A stretch of 26,845 nucleotides of DNA from Eubacteriales Family XIII. Incertae Sedis bacterium (GTDB taxonomy: Bacteria > Bacillota > Clostridia > Peptostreptococcales > Anaerovoracaceae): positions 1 through 26,845 of the forward strand of contig JAITPU010000057.1 of NCBI GenBank assembly GCA_031289235.1, written 5' to 3'. The translations under genes were made by a program, and so were the position numbers. Positions 22,663 to 26,845 of the stretch are shown in pieces. Position 1 is the first letter of the stretch, and every line of letters starts with the position of its first letter. The notes beneath the pieces are model-generated. The model saw nothing but the letters and a program-made list of their open reading frames with translations. It was not told the DNA's origin and ran no database searches.

Positions 22663-24207
22663 ATGTATTTAATCATTCAGGGAAAAGCGTTTCGTTTAAT
22701 TTTTTGTTGCGTGTTGGCGGTGTCGATCATTTTTTCCGGTTTCTCCGGCGTCAGCTACGGGGCCGCGGCGCAGACGGCGCTTCCGGCTTTCACCGTTACT
22801 CTGAACGGGAAGGTCATCGACAATCAGACGAGAAAGTATCCCCTCATCGTATACAAAGACATCACTTATGTCCCGATGACATGGTACGATTGCAGGTTTT
22901 TGGGTCTGGAAACGGACTGGGACAGCAAAACGGGTCTGCGTATTTCCAGAACCGGCGTCGCGGGGGGCTATTACGACGATCTGGCAGCGTCCAAAAACAG
23001 GGGCCTCTACACCGCGTCCGTCCCATCCTTTGCGGTCACGGTCAACGGTAAGGCCGTCAACAACGGCGCGGAGCAGTATCCATTGCTGACCTTCCGCGAC
23101 GTGACCTACTTCCCGCTGACTTGGCGCTTCGCCGTGGACGAGTTTGGCTGGAGCTATGATTTCAGCGCTTCGGGCGGCTTGGTCATCGGCAGCGCCGCCG
23201 AAAACGGCCGGAGTGAACGCATGGATTCAATGACCATCAATCTCCCGCTCGTGATGCACGGGGACTATCCCGGCGCCTGCGCTGTCGCGGGGGACTATGT
23301 ATACTATGAAGGTAAAGACGGGAAGATCTACTGCGCGCCGCTTTCCGATCCCACAAAGGCGAAGCAGGTCTATCAGCTCCCCGCGGATTCCGGATATGGC
23401 AGCGACGGCTATCCGATGGCCGGCCTTCAGGCGAAGAACGGCCGCGTCTGGCTGAACTACCATACGGGCGGCGCCACGATGGGGAGCGATCACCAGTTCC
23501 TGCTGAATTCCGGCGGAGCGGCGCAGGAGACCGTGCCTTACGTGACAGACTTCGGGGACGCGATGATCCGCGTTTCAGGATACGGGATTCCTGTCTCAGA
23601 TAATCTTGAGATCCAGGAGAAGGACGACGCGGATTTCAGGACGATCGGGGATCCCGAGCTGCACCATTCAAGAGGCGCCGCATGGAACGGCGGGTTCGTC
23701 TATACCGCGGCGATCTCCGCGGCCTCCATGTATTCCGCGGACGGCTATTGTATATACAGGACGGACGCCAAGACCGGCAAGAGCGAAAAAGTCCTGGAAG
23801 ATCCTCTGTTCACCATCGCCGCGATACCCTTCTTCATTGATGACTCCAGGCTGTTGTTCCTCGGGGCGGATCATCTTCTGCGGCAGGCGGATCTCTCCGG
23901 ACGGAACGTGAAAACGCTGACAGAAAAGCCGATCAACACCTTTGCCATATTTGGAAAAGATATCTATTACTGGGAAATGGAATCAGGCGAGCTGACCCGT
24001 CTCTCCGACGGCAAAGCGCTGAATCCCGGGGCCGTAGTCTCGGCCATAGACATCAGGGACGACTATCTCTGGTGCGGATTTTTGCCGGGGCAGGGCTATT
24101 ACAGGATGATCTTCGACCGCCAGGGGAACGCGGTGTACCAGTCCGGCGACGCCGGCGACAAGGTGATGATCTACGAGAATAAGCTGATTTACGTCAATAT
24201 TGTTTAA
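22663..24207 (+). CDS. Secreted protein with two stalk-like repeats and a propeller-like domain
   Basis: A 514-residue exported protein of unknown function. The signal peptide covers about residues 1-34 (FRLIFCCVLAVSIIFSGFSG ... SYGAAA). Two copies of a copper-amine-oxidase-N-like stalk repeat follow: FTVTLNGKVIDNQTRKYPLI ... DITYVPMTW (43-74) and FAVTVNGKAVNNGAEQYPLL ... DVTYFPLTW (123-154). Such repeats are cell-wall or cell-surface modules in Clostridia. Residues about 190-514 contain repeated Gly/Tyr/Trp-rich blades (GDYVYYEGKDGKIYC, GKDIYYWEMESGELTRL, YENKLIYVNI) like DUF5050-type beta-propellers. AGGAGG sits 1 nt before an ATG at 22654 but 10 nt before the ATG at 22663; the latter spacing is workable, so 22663 is preferred. 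It is not obviously linked to lysine fermentation. Confidence 0.8.
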   Translation: MYLIIQGKAFRLIFCCVLAVSIIFSGFSGVSYGAAAQTALPAFTVTLNGKVIDNQTRKYPLIVYKDITYVPMTWYDCRFLGLETDWDSKTGLRISRTGVAGGYYDDLAASKNRGLYTASVPSFAVTVNGKAVNNGAEQYPLLTFRDVTYFPLTWRFAVDEFGWSYDFSASGGLVIGSAAENGRSERMDSMTINLPLVMHGDYPGACAVAGDYVYYEGKDGKIYCAPLSDPTKAKQVYQLPADSGYGSDGYPMAGLQAKNGRVWLNYHTGGATMGSDHQFLLNSGGAAQETVPYVTDFGDAMIRVSGYGIPVSDNLEIQEKDDADFRTIGDPELHHSRGAAWNGGFVYTAAISAASMYSADGYCIYRTDAKTGKSEKVLEDPLFTIAAIPFFIDDSRLLFLGADHLLRQADLSGRNVKTLTEKPINTFAIFGKDIYYWEMESGELTRLSDGKALNPGAVVSAIDIRDDYLWCGFLPGQGYYRMIFDRQGNAVYQSGDAGDKVMIYENKLIYVNIV

Positions 24208-24229
24208 AGGCGGCTGTCGATAGGGCTGA

Positions 24230-24249
24230 ACGCGCAGGGTTCCGCGCGT
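24230..24249 (+). terminator. Weak hairpin after the stalk-domain gene
   Basis: ACGCGC and GCGCGT (6-bp arms, 8-nt loop) 23 nt after the stop codon, followed by CGTCTTTG rather than a clear T-run. A weak terminator at best. Confidence 0.3.
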
Positions 24250-24280
24250 CGTCTTTGCAGACAGAGCAAAAAAGAGTCTG

Positions 24281-24378
24281 GACCGTTTTGTCAAGGACGG
24301 AAACGGTCGGCAATCTACTAGGCGACTACGCCGTCACCGCGCAACCGCAGACGTTTTCTCACTGTTCCGGTGACGGCG
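24281..24378. repeat. Two inverted repeats in the gap before the YdbC gene
   Basis: GACCGTTT/AAACGGTC (24281-24288, 24301-24308) and a perfect 11-bp pair CGCCGTCACCG (24329-24339) / CGGTGACGGCG (24368-24378) with a 28-nt loop. No gene is seen here. It lies at the boundary between the GC-rich chromosome and the less GC-rich recombinase/HsdS region. Confidence 0.45.
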
Positions 24379-24423
24379 CCGTGCCCTTACCGGATATTGC
24401 GCGGCCCCAAGCAATTCGTATAG

Positions 24424-24623
24424 TTACCGCATTTCGCTTTCTGTGAGAGTTACGCCTTTGCCCATCTTCCGTCGGTCACTCCCCAGTCACGAACATCATA
24501 TTTAGACTCGCCGCCGCTCCAGCTTACGCGGTTAAACTCTTTGCACCACCCGTTGCTTCTTTCAGTGATAACGCCGAGTTCATTGATGACTTCATACTTG
24601 AAGTCATCTTGCTTAGTCGCCAT
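24424..24623 (-). pseudogene. YdbC/PC4-like ssDNA-binding protein, probably frameshifted
   Basis: The open frame 24623-24450 gives 57 residues, MATKQDDFKYEVINELGVIT ... GWCKEFNRVSWSGGESKYDVRDWGV, the clear signature of the small YdbC (PC4-like) single-stranded nucleic-acid-binding family. It then ends abruptly in TDGRWAKA. In another frame directly at this point the DNA encodes MGKGVTLTESEMR and a stop at 24424, which is the normal family C-terminus (MGKGITLT...). One missing base near 24463-24470 would restore a protein of about 66 residues. GAGGGG 8 nt before the ATG fixes the start. The cause may be a real mutation or a sequencing error. The minus-strand gene lies just downstream of the recombinase. 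Confidence 0.75.
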
Positions 24624-24714
24624 TGTCTGCACCCCTCGTATTTATTTCGCCCGCCACGCGGGTTTGTTGCCAGTGGATATAGAGCCTCTTTCCTCAAAAT
24701 AGTATTCCATTCGC

Positions 24715-25518
24715 TTACCACGTTACGATTTTGTCAACGAGTGCCTGCTGTTCGCTGGCGGTCCTCCGCAGATATATCCGCGTCGTTTCAATGCTCTCGT
24801 GACCCATAAGGTCGGCGAGTAAGGCTATGTCGTTGTACTTTTCAAGGAAGTTTTTAGCGTATCGGTGACGGAACGAGTGCGGATACACGACTTTGGGATT
24901 GATACCGTATTTTTCGGCGTAGTTTTTGAGTTGCTGTGATATTCCCCGCGTCGTGATACGCTCGCCGAAACGGTTGAGAAACAGATAACAGGAAGCTATG
25001 CCCGTTTCTTTCAACCACTCGACCGTTTCCGTTTTCAGCTTCTTGGGGATATACAACCGCCGTAGTTTCCCGCCTTTGGCGTAAAGGTCGAAATATCCGG
25101 CTTCAACGTGTTCAACCTTTATCTGAACCAGTTCGCTGACCCGCGCTCCGGTTGCCGCCAGATACCAGACGACGAAATACCATTGTGCATTTCCGTCTTT
25201 TTTTAGGCTGTTTTTTAGAAACGTGTAATCGGCGTTGCTGATGACGTTCTCCAAAAAATTCTTTTGCTGAACCTTGATGAATTTGAGTTTGAGTTTTCCC
25301 TCGTCAAAAAACTCAAGGTACTTATTGATTGCCTGAATCCGTAGGTTTACGGTTTTCGGCTTGTACCGCTCCAACAGGAAACCCTTGTACGCCAATAGGT
25401 TCTCCGTGCTTACCCCGTCGTAGTGAGTCAAGTAGTAATAGACCGTCCACAAGTACGACGTGATTGTGTTCTCCGAAAGGTTTCCCCTCCGCAGGTGTGC
25501 CTCGAATTGCTCTTTCAT
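24715..25518 (-). CDS. Tyrosine recombinase, probable hsdS invertase
   Basis: A 267-residue XerC/D-like site-specific recombinase with a SAM-like N-terminal core-binding domain (about 1-85) and a complete catalytic set: R126 (TGARVSELV), K151 (GGKLRRLYIP), H214 and R217 (HSFRH), H240 (GHES) and the nucleophile Y249 (TRIYLRR). GGAGG lies 7 nt before the ATG. It is shorter than Xer proteins and lies beside two opposed hsdS sequences that share an inverted repeat, the usual setting of recombinases that shuffle type I specificity genes in Firmicutes. Its likely job is inverting 25601-26647. An ordinary integrase of a mobile element is less likely because no attachment site or other phage genes are visible. 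Confidence 0.88.
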   Translation of the reverse strand: MKEQFEAHLRRGNLSENTITSYLWTVYYYLTHYDGVSTENLLAYKGFLLERYKPKTVNLRIQAINKYLEFFDEGKLKLKFIKVQQKNFLENVISNADYTFLKNSLKKDGNAQWYFVVWYLAATGARVSELVQIKVEHVEAGYFDLYAKGGKLRRLYIPKKLKTETVEWLKETGIASCYLFLNRFGERITTRGISQQLKNYAEKYGINPKVVYPHSFRHRYAKNFLEKYNDIALLADLMGHESIETTRIYLRRTASEQQALVDKIVTW

Positions 25519-25529
25519 AGCGTTACCTC

Positions 25530-25581
25530 CACGATAAAATAGAATTAGCGGCGATAATCACCGCTTAATCATTTTATCGTG
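25530..25581. repeat. Palindrome between recombinase gene and silent hsdS cassette
   Basis: CACGATAAAAT (25530-25540) and ATTTTATCGTG (25571-25581) are perfect 11-bp arms. Between them AGCGG/CCGCT pair again. It covers the whole gap upstream of the recombinase RBS and ends 20 bp before the 21-bp inverted repeat. Confidence 0.6.
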
Positions 25582-26132
25582 TGGGCAAATGTGGACGTGG
25601 CTCTTATTATGAGAAGTTGCCTTTTGACGCACCTCCGGGATGGACTTGGTATCGACTCTCCGCGTGTTGGGAACTGTTGTCGGGGCGTGACTTAACGCCC
25701 TCTGAGTATTTCGACAAACCGAGGGGGATTCCATACATCACAGGCGCAAGTAATTTTACAGATTATAACCTTATTATCAATCGATGGACAGATACACCCA
25801 AGGTCATTGCCGAGAGCGGAGATTTGCTTATAACGTGCAAAGGTACTGTTGGAGCCATGATTATAAACACGCAGGGCGATGTTCATATCGCACGTCAAAT
25901 AATGGCGGTTCGCGGTTATGGTAGTCTAAATATAGAATATTTGCGAATTGTAATGACTTCGTTCATTTTACAAATAACATCAGCGGCAAAGGGCATTATA
26001 CCCGGAATAAGCCGAGAAGATTTGCTGAACCTGATGATTCCGTGTCCAAATTACAACGAACAAATGCGAATCATTAAGGCTGTAAACAATGCTGAGATTA
26101 GTCTAAACGAAATCGCTGAGATTTTTAGCTGA
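25581..26132 (+). CDS. hsdS: Silent HsdS half-gene (type I restriction specificity cassette)
   Basis: An open frame of 183 residues holding one target recognition domain: YYEKLPFDAPPGWTWYRLSA at its N-terminus, GIPYITGASNF, SGDLLITCKGTVGA, then GIIPGISREDLLNLMIPCPN and NEQMRIIKAVNNAE, ending NEIAEIFS. It has no proper start or RBS; homology begins at SYYEKLP, exactly where the 21-bp inverted repeat begins (25601). The nominal GTG at 25581 lies inside the palindrome. So it is a promoterless cassette that can be joined to the expressed gene by inversion. It ends tail-to-tail with the other hsdS copy, with an 8-nt overlap. Residues seen are HsdS-like, but the DNA target cannot be predicted. Confidence 0.8.
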   Translation: MGKCGRGSYYEKLPFDAPPGWTWYRLSACWELLSGRDLTPSEYFDKPRGIPYITGASNFTDYNLIINRWTDTPKVIAESGDLLITCKGTVGAMIINTQGDVHIARQIMAVRGYGSLNIEYLRIVMTSFILQITSAAKGIIPGISREDLLNLMIPCPNYNEQMRIIKAVNNAEISLNEIAEIFS

Positions 26133-26647
26133 GGTTCTCGGCGATGTTTTCCAGTTCAGCAAAAGCCGTTTCGATTGACGCTACTATACGTTGTTGTTCC
26201 GCGAGCGGTGGAATCGGCACGATTTGTTGGCGCACCACATCTGTAGTAATCGCCACAAATGTCGTGCCTGTGGCTTGCTCAATAAAACTATCTTGAAACG
26301 CCGTCAGCCAATGGAAAATGAACACAACAGACATTTTGCCGCACGGCGTAATTGCACACAATCCGCGCCCGATAGCTATCTCGCGATTGGTTATGTTCAC
26401 GACCCCAACGGGAGCGCGAACACAAAGCATAACGGAATCTTTGGCGGCAATTTTATTTGCCTCGGCGGTGTATTGCCTCGAATGTGCTAAATTACGGTCA
26501 GTAAAGAATATTTTGCCTTGGTGAAACTCAACGCCGTTCGGATTGCCTGTAACCGAATCGCCGGGCGGCGACTGCCCCATAACGATGTCCGCAACATCCC
26601 CAAGCCGTGCTGAAACCCACCCCTGCGGCAACTTCTCATAATAAGAG
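25601..26647. other. Invertible segment bounded by perfect 21-bp inverted repeats
   Basis: The sequence 25601-25621 (begins CTCTTATTATGAG, ends AAGTTGCC) occurs as its exact reverse complement at 26627-26647. The repeat encodes the conserved SYYEKLP of both hsdS copies, so inversion exchanges the recognition domain in frame. Identity stops sharply at both edges. Confidence 0.82.
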
Positions 26648-26845
26648 TTATCATCACCGCGGACGATAGCTGAATCGCCCTTTCCGCGCTTGATTTTGCC
26701 CTGTTTGATGAGTGTTTCCCTTTCCGCTCGTATGCGTTCGAGTAAGACGCTCGCGGGTTCATCGGCGGGGTCTTGCGGTACGAGCTTGCCGCGAATGGCG
26801 AGCGAGAGGATTTTTGACTTCGCGGCGGCAACAGCGGTCTGTAAG
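26125..26845 (-). CDS. hsdS: HsdS, type I restriction-modification specificity subunit, 5' end outside window
   Basis: The frame is open to the window edge (coding from at least 26844). From the edge inward it encodes the central conserved region (KSKILSLAIRGKLVPQ, DEPASVLLERIRAERETL, IKQGKIKRGK, RGDDNSYYEKLP), then a target recognition domain (GWVSARLGDVADIVMGQSPP ... GTTFVAITTDVVRQQIVPIP) and the closing helix PLAEQQRIVASIETAFAELE followed by NIAENLS. This is the second domain of a two-domain HsdS, the subunit that guides the HsdM/HsdR complex to its bipartite DNA site. The first recognition domain, hsdM and hsdR would lie to the right of the window. Codons after the inverted repeat belong to the invertible part. 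A TTG at 26631 is not the start, since homology continues upstream. Confidence 0.9.
   Translation of the reverse strand, partial: LQTAVAAAKSKILSLAIRGKLVPQDPADEPASVLLERIRAERETLIKQGKIKRGKGDSAIVRGDDNSYYEKLPQGWVSARLGDVADIVMGQSPPGDSVTGNPNGVEFHQGKIFFTDRNLAHSRQYTAEANKIAAKDSVMLCVRAPVGVVNITNREIAIGRGLCAITPCGKMSVVFIFHWLTAFQDSFIEQATGTTFVAITTDVVRQQIVPIPPLAEQQRIVASIETAFAELENIAENLS

Noticed and set aside
24715..25518. Recombinase as a phage or island integrase
   Set aside because: No tRNA, attachment-site pair or phage genes are visible, while the adjacent hsdS inverted repeat gives a direct explanation.

Overview
The window looks like chromosomal DNA of an anaerobic, amino-acid-fermenting Gram-positive bacterium, most likely a class Clostridia member with a moderately high GC genome. 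This is inferred from a Clostridia-style Tad pilus locus (Flp1-like pilin, DUF5702-like and DUF6382-like proteins), a PdaC-like lipoprotein deacetylase, a copper-amine-oxidase-like stalk domain protein, a YdbC-type protein and genes of the lysine fermentation pathway. No rRNA, tRNA or CRISPR array was seen.

Layout. 1-981 (+) is the 3' part of galE. 1026-2480 (-) is a lipoprotein polysaccharide deacetylase. 2895-3059 (+) is a 54-residue zinc-ribbon protein. 3150-11441 is a minus-strand Tad/type IVc pilus locus read right to left: TadZ, the ATPase TadA, the membrane proteins TadB and TadC, an Flp-type pilin, a TadE-like pseudopilin, a DUF5702-like protein, a second TadE-like protein with two C-terminal His/Cys modules, and a DUF6382-like protein. 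TadZ/TadA and TadA/TadB overlap by 4 nt. No prepilin peptidase is present. 11442-11969 holds the pilus promoter and a nested inverted-repeat element. 11970-12164 (+) is a small HTH protein.

12261-22276 (+) is a lysine fermentation regulon. It opens with a sigma-54 activator whose sensory half is a degenerate copy of L-erythro-3,5-diaminohexanoate dehydrogenase (Kdd). Then come a near-perfect -24/-12 promoter and kdd, kamA, kamB, kamC, kamD and kamE. KamA makes beta-lysine, KamDE moves its terminal amino group using B12 and PLP, KamB/KamC probably reactivate KamDE, and Kdd oxidatively deaminates the product. The next enzymes, Kce and Kal, are absent. The layout suggests that the activator senses the Kdd substrate or product through a dead-enzyme domain and switches on the operon.

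22663-24207 (+) is a secreted stalk-domain/beta-propeller-like protein. 24424-24623 (-) is a probably frameshifted YdbC gene. The right end (24715-26845) looks like a phase-variable type I restriction specificity locus: a tyrosine recombinase, a silent HsdS half-gene on the plus strand and the apparently expressed hsdS on the minus strand, the last two joined by a perfect 21-bp inverted repeat.

A 15-nt motif (consensus TTGSCGGAGYRATAA) recurs upstream of six genes, in exact tandem before the activator and before kdd. I could not assign it to a known element.
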